A DNA stretch of 64,000 bases, taken from positions 4,774,001-4,838,000 of the forward strand of contig NW_026944383.1 in the NCBI RefSeq assembly GCF_033439725.1. Reading direction: 5' to 3'. How positions within the stretch are numbered: position 1 is the stretch's first letter; the number at the start of each line of letters is the position of its first letter. The position numbers were made by a program, and so were the translations under genes. The notes beneath the pieces are model-generated. The model was not told the DNA's origin. It saw only the letters and a program-made list of their open reading frames with translations, and did not search any database. This stretch comes from Neurospora tetraspora. Lineage: Eukaryota > Ascomycota > Sordariomycetes > Sordariales > Sordariaceae. This document shows, piece after piece, positions 38,043 to 49,765 of the stretch.

Positions 38043-38327
38043 TATAAGAGGCCGAAGTCAATTTAAAGCAAATTTACCTCTCGCCCAACTTAATATAAAT
38101 CAATCGAAATAGGCTCGTATAATTATTATAACCTAACCTTATTTACGTTAAAGTAAGCTCGCCTATCTTTAATCGAGCAAATTAGGGACGACTTACGGCT
38201 ACTATATATATTAATTCAACCCAACTTATACAGGAATTACGTCGGGATCTTACTCGGATTATTAATAAATTAATTACTATTATTACATTAAAGTCCAACT
38301 TGATCGTGACGCCTCGGGCTTCTTATA
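38043..38327 (+). repeat. 3' LTR of element A copy 2
   Basis: 285 bp, matching the three other A LTRs. The end CCTCGGGCTTCTTATA is the inverted counterpart of the LTR start. Confidence 0.9.
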
Positions 38328-41300
38328 TCTACGCACACTTCCCTTTCTCTCCTTCGTATAATAATATATATTTTACCCTACCCCTAACAGTACCCTCTCG
38401 TCCCATAATAATTTATTATACTTAATTATTACGTTGCGCGCATTTATTTAAAGGAAAAACGGTTATAATTAATTAATTTTAATTATTATAACGTTATTAA
38501 TTTAGTATTATCGATTCGAAATTAAAATTCGTTTCTATATAATTAAAACCCCGCGTCGCAATCCTAACTTCGAATTAAATAAATTACTAAACCGAATATC
38601 GCTATTAAATAGTTCGTACTGTCTTTTCCCTTTTTCTTACCTAGTATATTAATTTAACGATTAATATCTAACGATATCGTTCTATACGTTCCTCCGGTAA
38701 CCGATAATTCTTTTACTATTACTATAACCGGTAACTTCGCTATCCTAAACCTAATTAACTAAAAATATTACTTTAATATTACCTAAACCCTCGAATCTTA
38801 TAATAATTAAGTAATTCAAATTAATATTGCTATTAATTACGTATTTAGCCTTATTTAATTCCCCGTCTTTTAAATAGTTTTTAGAACCCTCAATTGCCTT
38901 CTCTACAACAATATCGTCGCCGCCTATATTTAAATATAAAAAGTATAAAAAGAATTTAAAGTTTACGAAGCTAAATTGGCTACCGCCTAATATAATATTA
39001 AACGTTAGAATAATAATATTATTATAATTTAAATTTAAACCTTCCTCTACATATAGGAAGTTATTAAGAATTATAATAAAATTATTAATAACCTCTATAA
39101 TAACTACGCTGACAAATTTAAGACTATCCGCGACGTTTATTCCGGCATCGTTAACTCTTTTAATAACGATATTATTACATTAAGATAGAAATTCGCCAAC
39201 TTCCGCACCAATTCTAAAAAAGCGTATAAAAAGCAATATAATAAATCTTTAAAATACGTTAATAACCTTCGCTAACGTTTTATTACCACCTTTAAAACCG
39301 AACCCGTCCCTAAACCCGAAGTTACTATTCTACCCCGGCCTCCTAAAAACCCTAATAACGACGAAAACCCCAAAATAATAACCTCTAATAATAATAACGG
39401 CTATAGGTTAATATTATACATTATTATATTTCCTACGTTCGATAGTAAAGGTATTTCTATTAAACGTATTATTAAATACTACGCTTGGCGCTTTTATATT
39501 AAATTAATTTAAATCGATAAATTAAAGATTTTTATTATTAAACGTATTAAATTTTCGTTAATTGCCTATTCTATCAATGGCCTTCCTTTTAAAGCTATCG
39601 AAACCGAATTTAATAAAACTTTTACTAACGAACTTACTAAATAGAGTACAGCCTTCGAATTATTCGATAAATTCGATAAGAAATATAATAATATTAATAT
39701 TATCGTTTATTTTCGTTACGAATTAAAAGAATTAAAAATAATTAAGGGAATAAAATAGTAAAGTTTCAAAGAGAAGTTTACCCTCCTAATCGACCGCTAC
39801 GGTTTCAATAATAATATAAAGGTTTATTACCTTCGTTAGAAGATTAACGAACGTAACCGTATTGCCTTTACTTACTAAAGTGATTAATTTACTAATAATA
39901 AATATAAAGAATAGTTTATTAAAATTTATAATTTAATTAAGAATTTAAAACATAAAAAATAGCGTAAAAAGAATACTAACCCCTTCTATAAGACCGGTAC
40001 TACTATTAGTATTAATACTTCCGCTCCCGAATTTAATATTAATTAAAGTAGTAACGCTATAAATTTTAATACTATATCCGCTTCCGATATTTAATTCTCT
40101 CGTATAATTAATAATGAAATCTTTAAATTCCGTATAAAGAATGGAATATATACCCGCTATAATAAAAAGGGTTAATTTTCAGTTAAATACTATTCGTATA
40201 TTAATGTTAAAAAGGAAGTTAAACTTTTTAATTATTATAAGAATAAGAATAAGAATAAGAATAGTAGTAATAATAATAATAGTAGTGGTAACGGCGGTTA
40301 ATAACCTACTTAAAATTAACATAATTATAGTTAGTAGCGTCCTTATAATAGCGGTAGCTATTAAATTAATATTATAAGTACTACTCTTCCTATAGATATA
40401 TTAATAGGCGTTCTAACTCCCGGTACCCCCGGCCTCGGTGGTTATTATTACCCAGTCCCCGTATATTAGCCCGGCTTTATTAGTCCTATTATAAGTAATA
40501 AGAACGGTTCCGTTTATAATTAGGGAAATATATAGTTTTCCAATTAAATCGCGCTTAAAGGTACTAATCTATAAGATAAAAAGGAGGAAGATAGAGGCTT
40601 GTCCTTATATAGTAAAATATTATTAAAATAAATAAATCTTTAATAAATAACTATTATAAATACTTTAATTTATTGAATTTTTCTATTTACTTTTCCTATA
40701 GACTACGTAAATTATATTACTCTATCTTTATTAATAGTAGCTATATTACTGTTAATTTTATCGATTACTACTTCATTTATTGTTATTAATTCCTTTATTT
40801 TAAATTAGCAACCCTTAAATTCCTTTATTTCGCCGACGATTATATTAAAAATAGTATTACCTACTTTTTTAAATTAATAATATAAACGGGTATTTACTAT
40901 AGAATTATCGATTTATTTATTTATAATTTAATAGAAAATAACCCTATCATTCTAAACTATCTTTAATTAATTTATTACGCTCCTAGTATTAATTAACCTA
41001 GCGACTCCCTTGGGTTCGGCCCCGCCTATAAGCGGTACAATTATTTCCTTTATAAAATTTTAATTTACTTCCGTTATACCTTACTAATGAAATAGTACGC
41101 CCTCTTAATATTTTTAATTAAAATAGCCGGTACGCACTCTATATATAGGAATCTGTCTTATAAAGAAATCCTTAACGAAGAGGAATTAAAATAATTATTA
41201 CCGTAATTGGAATTTACGTACTGCCTCTCTATTTCTACGATCGTAAAACGAACTATTTATTAATAGTTTAATTACTTTGAGAATCGAGTTGCTAACCGAT

Positions 41301-44300
41301 TAGGGACTGTACCTATCAGTAAGACCTTTAGCGGCCTAGATTAAATATTTATATTCGCTACCATATTATTTTAAATTAACTTTTACATTTTTTTAATTCC
41401 CTATTAGGTAGTTAGAGGGGTTTATACTAATAATATTAACTACTATATACTAGTTAAGTTTTATAGTATCTATAAAGGACCTATTAATCTTAATAATATT
41501 AAAGAGCTATCCGTATTGAATTTTAATTAATTAGCTAAAAAATATAAATTATAAATTATTTGTACGATTCGAACTAATATAAAGGAGGATATTAAAAACG
41601 TAATTAAGAAGGATAAAATAGAAGAGGAGGGAGGAGCTCTAAACCTTAAAAACGTTAATAATAATTTAATAAAAGATATAATAAAAGAAGTATTAAAAAG
41701 AAAAAATTAGAAATATGAATAATTCTTTAATAATTATTTCTATTAATAAATTAATATTCTAATTAAGAAAGGAGGTAAGAATACGCTACGTATAATAAAA
41801 GTAATTAATTTTATTTACCTTACCGGTAGGGATAAAAACTTTCCCCGTTGCGAAAAGGTTATTAATAACTACTTTATAACTAACAACGTTTCTATTAGCA
41901 AAATTATATTAGAAAACATTACTAAATTTTTTAAAAAGGCTAATAAACCCCCTAAAACCGACGCCCAAATCCAAACTAAACTCCCTAAATAATATTAGCA
42001 CTATACTAATACGTTTAAATAGGAAGGTATTAAAATCCTTCCTCCTATTCGGTTTTACAATTTTGAATTTAAATTCCGCCCGGGAATTATACTACCCGCT
42101 TCTTATAATTACGCTTTTAACACCGACGAATTTAACGTTATTAAGAAATAGATCGATAATAACTTTCAGAAGAAATTTATTGGACCTTCCTAATTTAAAA
42201 TTTTAATACCGGTCTTATTCGTTAAAAAGCTGGGCGGCGGAATATATATTTATATTAATTATAAAAATACTAATAATATTACTTTTAAATATCGCTACCC
42301 TCTACTATTAATGAAAAAAACCCTCAATATAATTTACTGTACTAAAATCTTGATTAAATTTAATATAATCGTTACCTTTAACCGTATTCGTATTAAATAA
42401 AGCTATAAATAATTAACTGCTTTATTACATAATTTAATTTATTTGAATTTTCAATAATACTTTTTAATTTATAAAGCGCCCTAGGGGCTTTCTAAAATTA
42501 TATTAACGACATCCCCCATAAGGTCCTTAATATTTACGTAACCGTCTATCTTAATAATATTTTAATTTACTCTAATAACGTACAGGATTATAAATACTAT
42601 ATTCATAATATATGCAATAAATTCACCAAAGCAAGCCTTAATATTAATATCGATAAGTACGAATTCTATACGATACGTACAAAGTATTTAAATTTATTTA
42701 TTACGCTAAGCGATATTAAAATAAATTTAGAAAAAGTTAAAGTAATTACGGAATAGTAGGCCCCTAAGTTTAAAAAATCCCTACAATTCTTTTTAAACTT
42801 TATAAATTTCTATTAACGGTTTATAAAAGAGTTTTCGACTATAGCAACCCTATTTTACAAATTTACTAAGAAAAATATAATTTAGATTTAGAACGATAAT
42901 TATTAAAGAGCTTTCGAATCCTTAAAGAAGGCCTTTACTGAAGGATCTATATTAAAGATTTATAATTAAATTAAAAAAACCGTCGTCGAAACGGATACTT
43001 CTAAGTAAACCGCTAGCGGCACCCTATTATAATATAATAACAATAGCGTCCTTTAACCCGTCACTTACTTTTCGGCCAAATATACTGCCTAAGAATATAA
43101 TTATAATATATATAATAAGGAATTACTAGTTATTATTAAAGCTTTGTAGGAATAGAGGCTGGAATTTAAGGGAATTTAATAACCGTTTAATATTTTAATA
43201 AATTATAAGAACTTGTAAACTTTTACAACTAATAAGCAACTAACCCAACGCTATATATAATAGTCCTAATTTTTATTATGATTTAATTTTTTAATTAAAT
43301 ATACCCCAGGTTCGAAAAACCTCCGCCCCAATACTTTAAACCGCAAACCTAATGACTAACTTACAAATATTAAAAACGACCGCCTAATCGCCTATAAAAA
43401 AGCCTTACTAAACCTTTTATAATTCGAAGAAAGCTATTTCGAAGACCCTACAACCAATTTTCCCCTTTATTTACTAAGTATAAATAATTTCGATAATAAA
43501 TCGACCGACAATTTAATTTAAGTAAGCTACGAAACTTCTATATTCCTATAAGAGCTAGTCTCCTATTTAACGGACGAGGTAAAACGCTAATAATTATTAA
43601 TAATCGGAAAGTTTTTCTATTATACCTTTTTAAAATATTACGTTATTAATAGCATCGCGAAATAATAGGATAAAATTATTATCGACCCTTATAATAAAAG
43701 ATTCGAATTCCAATTAATTAATTATTAATATAATTCTTTAAATATAGGCTACCCTAATTATAATGCTACTTACGAATTTATATAATGAAAATTCTATTAA
43801 AAGAGTATATATAATAATGTAAAGATCTTTTATAAAGGCTATCTCCTATATATAAAGATTAAATTGGTAAAGCGAGGCTCCGCTAACTATTTTAAACCCG
43901 TAGCCGTATTTTTAATACTATAGAGAAATATTATAATTAATTATATTACCCCGCTATTAAGAAGTATTTACTTTAGCTAAACCTTTAAATATATTATTAT
44001 CATCGTCGAATGCTTAATTAAAATATAGTATTATATTCCGACTATAACCTTAAAAGTAAAAGAATTTACGGACCGTGTTATTATTTATATTTATTCGATC
44101 TATAATTTACTAGATAGCGTCCTATCTAATCGAAATATTTAATTCGTATTATATTTCTAATCTACCCTTTATAAAAAATTATTCATTATCTACAAATTAA
44201 TTTCTATTTTCCACCCTTAGACTAATATTTAAATCGAATGGATTAACGCTGAAATAGAATAATCCCTATAGCTTTATATTGATTAAGCGTAAACAGATTA

Positions 44301-45423
44301 AGTAAAATAGTTATCTATTATAAAATTCGTTAATAATAACGCTATATCCTCGTTAACGGGTATTTCCTCCTTCTTCGCTAATTATGGTTATTACTCCCGA
44401 ATAAGTATTAAGCTTCGTACGCTACCTCCCCCTAATTTATCGCCGGCTTAATTAAAAGAATATTATAAAGCTTCTGTATTAGCGGACTATTTTTAAAAAA
44501 TTTAAAATTTCGTAACTTAGCAAACTTATTATACCTAAGAACGATACGAAGATAACGCTAATAAAAAATATATAAACTCCTTTAAATATTAGTCTAGCAA
44601 TAGGGTCTTATTAAATATAAGAAATTTTATAAACGGCTACCCCTATATAAAATTCTTACTACGCTAGGAAGGACTATTTAAAATTATTTGAACCAAATTT
44701 TATACCGTTTACTTCGCCCTATTAATTAATATAGAATATTGACTAATCTTCTACGTTTCTATAATATAATTATAATTTAGTAAAGGATTATTAGGACAGA
44801 ATATATTATCGGATATTAGGGTAAATAATAATCGTATAATAATTCGAATAGATAATTAGGAAGAATACAAAGAGTAGGCGTTCGAAGAGTTTATTAATTT
44901 TACTTAGCGGGGTAGTAATTTGTATTAATATTATTATATTAAATAGAAAACCGGGAATTTAATTTAGGAACCCGTTAGTAATATTATTCATTATAAATAC
45001 CACTTATAATAGTTCTACTATAAAAACCCGAATAAACTAATCCCCCCAAAGGTTTAGAATTTCTTCTACCGCTTTACGTTCAATTCCTTAATTCCCGCCC
45101 CCGTTCCCGGGCTTACCCCGGAATTTCTGTAGTGCTACTCCGTTCGCTTCTAACGAAAAACCGCCTCGGTTATTAATATAATAAAGCTATTCCCGGATTT
45201 AGTTATAGTAATTAAAATAAATATAACGGTTAGTAAAAAGGTAGAAGATAAATTATACTTAGTATTCGGAAGGATTATACAACGTTTAATAAATATATAA
45301 TTAGGGAAATTACCCCTGACTTAATTTATAAATTATAATGGAATAATATAAAGGGATAAGTTCATTATTATATATATATATATAGATTTTTTAATTTTAC
45401 GAACTTCTTTTAAGAGGGGATAG

Positions 45424-45687
45424 TATTATAGAGCTAGCCTATAATGTAATTATATTATATTAACTATATATATACTATACTAGAGCTAGTACTATAGCCC
45501 AGAACTATATACTTACGTACTAATTATATATTCTAGTTACGTACAGTCTTACGTACGCGCGTACGAACTAGTCCTACTTGGGCTCTCGCTTATATAGCCA
45601 GTCCTCTACGTATACTTCCCTTTCTCTCCTTCGTACAATAACGTATATTTTACCCTACCTCCAACGGTGCCCTCTCGCCCCGTGATA
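45424..45687 (+). repeat. 3' LTR of element B (uninterrupted copy)
   Basis: 264 bp. It aligns with the two halves of the left LTR, 186 + 78 bp after removing A and one target copy, so the lengths agree exactly. It carries the CpG palindrome CGTACGCGCGTACG at 45552-45565, also kept in the left LTR at 34544-34557. Confidence 0.92.
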
Positions 45688-47338
45688 CCTATTTTAGATG
45701 CGCTACCCATAGAAAAGGGTAATTAAAACGAACCCGCCGTCGTTAGCGCCGCCGACGGTCCCGCCGACTACGCCCCTATCCTTAATTAAATTATATATAT
45801 ACTATTAAAAGATTTACTTCGATATTGATAAGCCCTCTTTATCTTACAAGAGATATAATTTATAGCTAACGAATATCGTTTCTATTAGTTATTCTTCGAT
45901 AATATATATTATACAACCGGTAAATTTTAAACGATTATAAAGAGGAATAGTCCTAATAAGAATTGTGCGAAATTATATATATGTTATCAGTTATAGGAAT
46001 GTAAGGCGAAAATGTATAAGGATAAATAATAACTTTAAAGAGTATGTAATAAAATAATACGTAACTTTTAAATTTATTTAACGAGAGAGCTTATTATTTT
46101 TTAATATAAGGGTTTTATTACTAACGAAAATTGTATTCTAGTTGGTATTATTATTGAATTGATTAGCGGTTATATTTATAATTACGGTATAGAGTTATTG
46201 GATTAAATGAAGCGAACTTTTAGTTTTAAAAAATTAATTGCTAACGATATCGTTTGAGGGTTTGCTTCGGTTACTATTTATTATACCTTTTATAGTAGCG
46301 ATAGCCGATTAGAAACCATTAGAATCGTACTTTATAACTTCCGGGGTTGTTAGTTTAATAAATATAACGTATTTAATTAGGGAAGGGTATTCTAGCTCGC
46401 TTATCCAAATTTACGTTACGTAGGTAAGGATTTAATCCTTTAATTATAAATTGACTAAGTTATATAATATATATTTATTTAAAAGACGATAAATAAAATA
46501 GTTAATAGCTTTAAATTATTTAATAAAGCTATTAAAGCTACGCGATAGAATGGCGATATTTATCGTAGAATAATTTAATTGATTACTAATATATCCTTTT
46601 TTATTATTTTTATTATTTTAATTATTTTTATTATTTTTGTATCCTTTTTTATTGTTCTTATTTATTTATATATGTATTATTAACGCGCTCGCTCCCTACC
46701 TTTAAATTAATTCGATATATTACGATAACGAAAGTACCTCGTTTTTATAAATACTATATATAATACGAATTGGCTTAGTTAGTTATTTTATATTTTTTTT
46801 ACTTGTAATAAGTACGGCTATTAATTCCTATATAATTATTTCCTCATAAAGAAGGCGGATAGCGATATTGTAAGAAAGGTTCTATTAATAGTATGGGGAT
46901 AGGTAATAAAAAGCGGTTAATTATAACTATTTTATTATTTCTTTATAAACGATTTTACTATTGAGTAATGTACTATAAGATTAGCCTTCCTTAATATTAA
47001 AGTTAATTACTTCTTCTATTACGTCTATGTAGAATAGACTTTTAAACGGAAGTTTTCTAATAATAGTTATACAAAGTATTTAGGATATATAATCGATATT
47101 ATTCGTTGGAAACGTATTTTAAGTGGCTATAATAATTCTATTTAGTTTGCCCTCGCTTATTTCGATTAAAACGACCCTATGCGAAAGTATATTGAAAAGA
47201 ATTAGAGGGATACGAAGTCGTAGTGGGTAAATTACGTTCGTAAGTATTCGCTTCTATTATTATAAGTATAAACCCCCTCTTTAATCTCCTAAGAACTAAG
47301 AGTAAATAAAACGGAATTTAATTTCTTTTTAAATTTAA

Positions 47339-47412
47339 AGAATATTGGAGGAGACTTAGAGAATATCGGAGGAAACTTTAGAGAATATCGGAGGAGACTT
47401 AGAGAATATCGG
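47339..47412. repeat. 21-22-bp tandem repeat
   Basis: Three full units of AGAGAATATCGGAGGAGACTT type plus a partial fourth. Units differ mainly by transitions. It lies inside the RIP-mutated block. Confidence 0.8.
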
Positions 47413-47892
47413 CGCCTATTTTTCTTAATTAATTATACTTTTTTTTAATAGGTACTTACAATTAACCTTCTCGAAGGCTACTATTCGAGTTTAAAATTCT
47501 TAAATAAGAATATTATATAATAATTCTCTTTATTTAGTATTATTAAATATGTGTTGTATATAAATGTTCGATATTTTAATTATATTGTCAAAATTGAAAA
47601 CGATTTCCGCACTAGATTTCTACGAGAGTTAGTTAATTACTTTAAATTTGGCTGATTCCTAGTACTAATATAAAAGCTAGTTCTATTAGAAGCGAGGGAG
47701 GGGAGGCGGTTTAATGATATTAGCGAGAATTTAATTATAAGGTTAATATATTTTATTAGTATAAACTGCTATGAAGGGGAGATTAATTGGTAGTTTATTA
47801 ATTATTAATATTAGTTTTATAGATGTTGGTAATTATTGTATTGTTATCTTTAGTAATATTATTTCTTTAACGATTATTATATATTATTAGCC

Positions 47893-47970
47893 GGCCGTCT
47901 AGCTAATTGGTTAGAGCTATAGTAAGATAAGGGATATAAGTAATTTGAAATTCGAATTGTATAGAGATTA
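47893..47970 (+). pseudogene. tRNA-like relic or SINE head
   Basis: The stretch carries an A-box-like TAGCTAATTGG followed by TTAGAGC (D-arm shape). About 45 bases downstream comes a B-box-like AATTCGAATT (a GGTTCGAATC decayed by transitions). Spacing suits a tRNA. RIP-type mutation and poor stems exclude a working tRNA. Since RIP acts on repeats, a tRNA-derived SINE head is an alternative to a captured tRNA gene. Confidence 0.35.
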
Positions 47971-48696
47971 CCCCCTTAAGAGGATCGACGTGGCCTTAGT
48001 TAATGGCAGGCGGTACAAAAGTAGGTAGAGCTTATGATTTTTAGGTTTTATAATTTCTAGTAGTTAGTATATTGCGAATATAGTTTTAATTCTATAAATG
48101 TAGAGCGTACTTATACTTAGTATATTATAAAAGCTTAGCGGTTTAATAGAGAGCTTGAAGTTTTTATAAATAACTTGTAAGTGTAAGAAGGGGCTCGACC
48201 TTAGAAAGTAAATAGGGGTTAGATATTAAATCGAAGTCTTTTAATATACGTTTAGTAATATTACGAAATATTTAATAGTGTAGAGTATTATAAACTAGAT
48301 TTATTACGGTTATAGATATTAAGTTATATGATATATACGATATATATACAAATAAATCCAGTCTTTATAGTAATTTAGTATTATCTGGTATAATTAGAGG
48401 TGATGAGAGTAAGCTAGTACTGTAGTCATAAAAATGAAATTTAATACAAATATTTCGATTTATATTAAATGTATTAAAACCACTTTTTAATATAGTATTT
48501 GCATACTACTATAAATCCTTCTAATATATATATCAATCGATTGCTAGCAATTAGGGTATTTTATATAATAAATTTAATATTATTAGATTTAATATTGTAA
48601 TTATAGTATTGAAAATACGATTAATATATATATTAATTAACCTTTATTAATTTTACAATCCTATTATTACTAGTATATATAGCGGTTACTCAATAT

Positions 48697-48785
48697 AAAG
48701 CTTATCGAACCGATTTATATTACTAAAGTAATTGCCTATATAAAATATAGTTAGAAGGACTTTACTATAGGAATTAGATTTCCTT
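48697..48785 (+). repeat. Direct repeat, copy 1
   Basis: About 90 bp starting AAAGCTTATCGAACCGAT and running through ATATAGTTAGAAGGACTTT. It matches 49011-49099 with scattered transitions. Confidence 0.85.
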
Positions 48786-49010
48786 TTCTAACATTATTAT
48801 CTACTATATATTGTATACGAAATGGTACCCTTATTATACGCTTAATGTAGAGCTTATCGAATTACGAAATAGTACCTTTATTATATACTCAATGTAAAAT
48901 TTGTTAAACCTATTTATATACGAGATGGTGCTATTATTATACGTTCAACGTAGAGTTTATCGAAGCGGTTATTTAACGTAGAGTTTATCGAACCTATTTA
49001 TAAGGAAGAT

Positions 49011-49099
49011 AAAGCTTATCGAACCGATCTATACTACTAATGTAATTGCTTATACAAAATATAGTTAGAAGGACTTTGGCATAGGAATTAAACTTCCCT
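49011..49099 (+). repeat. Direct repeat, copy 2
   Basis: Partner of 48697-48785, offset 314 bp. The interval between them holds several shorter echoes of GTAGAGYTTATCGAA (about 48850-49000), so the whole 48.7-49.1 kb stretch is an irregular repeat array. Confidence 0.85.
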
Positions 49100-49240
49100 A
49101 ATCTATTAGTAAGGCTATTAAATAATTTAGGGAGACTAGTATTAAATATCATTAATAATGTGCGGTCACTTATAATACTATACTCTATATTATAACTTTT
49201 ACAATTTTACTAAATTAATACAACGGCCATATACGACGAA

Positions 49241-49765
49241 CTAACTCAGCTGGCTTCAATTCCATACGCGTGTTTATATACTACCCAAAGAGGCAAAGAC
49301 TGTACGATTACGGGACTCAAGAAGCCATACCGTTCTGAGTAGTAGATGTGCGGGGGCTGGAGGTGACTGGGGGTGCGGTACGTATCTTTCTACAAATCCG
49401 TTACGCGACACCAAGAGATGTACGCTGACCCAGAAAGGTTCCCCTGTCAGGTCGTACAATCAAACGCTGCACAGGGAGAGAGTGTGACAATGTATTATAC
49501 GCCACTCGAGAGCTCCGTCCAGAGATGATTAGATTAGGGAATGCTGCATGAGGGGCGGCAGTAAAGAAAAAGAGCTACCACGAAGTGATAACAACTCATA
49601 GAATTCAACATAACAGGTCGCCAAGCCAACAGAAACCGACAATGAAAAAAAGTTGAAACCGATAAACCAAAAGCAGAGACGCGTGGTATTTAAGCATCCC
49701 GTGTGTTCCCAACAACGCCGTAGATGCATGTCGCAAACATTCTTAAGAGAATGCCATTGATCGAA
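49241..49765. other. Spacer downstream of the pyrophosphatase gene
   Basis: Normal-composition DNA containing the probable 3' UTR of the minus-strand phosphodiesterase gene. No other feature was seen. Confidence 0.5.

Larger units (their letters stand above)
34602..38327 (+). mobile_element. Element A copy 2: short LTR retrotransposon inside the left LTR of B
   Basis: 3726 bp with LTRs 34602-34887 (286 bp) and 38043-38327 (285 bp), beginning TATAAGAGGCCGA and ending GGCTTCTTATA. The target duplication is TCTAC on the right (38328-38332) and TCTAT on the left (34597-34601). The intact target is visible in the right LTR of B (CCTCTACG), which confirms the boundaries. The purine tract TTTAGGGGGTAT before the right LTR gives + orientation. 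It is the same family as 9997-13545; the two copies differ in length. RIP-degraded throughout, with no recognisable polymerase. Confidence 0.92.
34416..45687 (+). mobile_element. Element B: Ty3/gypsy chromovirus, RIP-degraded, left LTR split by element A
   Basis: 264-bp LTRs: the left is 34416-34601 plus 38333-38410 (interrupted by A copy 2), the right is 45424-45687. Both start TATTATAG (ancestral TG) and end GTRATA. A perfect 5-bp target duplication CCTAT flanks the element (34411-34415 and 45688-45692). Without the insertion it is about 7.5 kb. A purine tract (AAGAGGGGATAG) just before the right LTR gives + orientation. Faded parts in order: gag-like about 39.4-40.3 kb; reverse transcriptase about 42.2-42.7 kb (a VKKLGGG-type motif is still visible); RNase H about 42.9-43.4 kb; integrase about 43.6-44.6 kb; a chromodomain-like end about 44.9-45.0 kb. 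This order is that of Ty3/gypsy chromoviruses. It is broken many times over by RIP and cannot be active. It is older than the A copy inside it. Confidence 0.9.
45693..49240. mobile_element. Unclassified RIP-mutated DNA right of element B
   Basis: 3.5 kb of AT-rich DNA with RIP-type dinucleotide bias, probably the other side of the block at 33650-34415. Coding-like composition persists on the + strand around 45.9-47.3 kb, but I recognise no family. It contains a short tandem repeat (47339-47412), a tRNA-like segment (47893-47970) and a pair of long direct repeats (48697 and 49011). Normal composition resumes near 49240. Confidence 0.5.

Noticed and set aside
48697-49099. Repeat array considered as a CRISPR-like array
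   Set aside because: Eukaryotic context, irregular spacing and decayed units; no CRISPR architecture.
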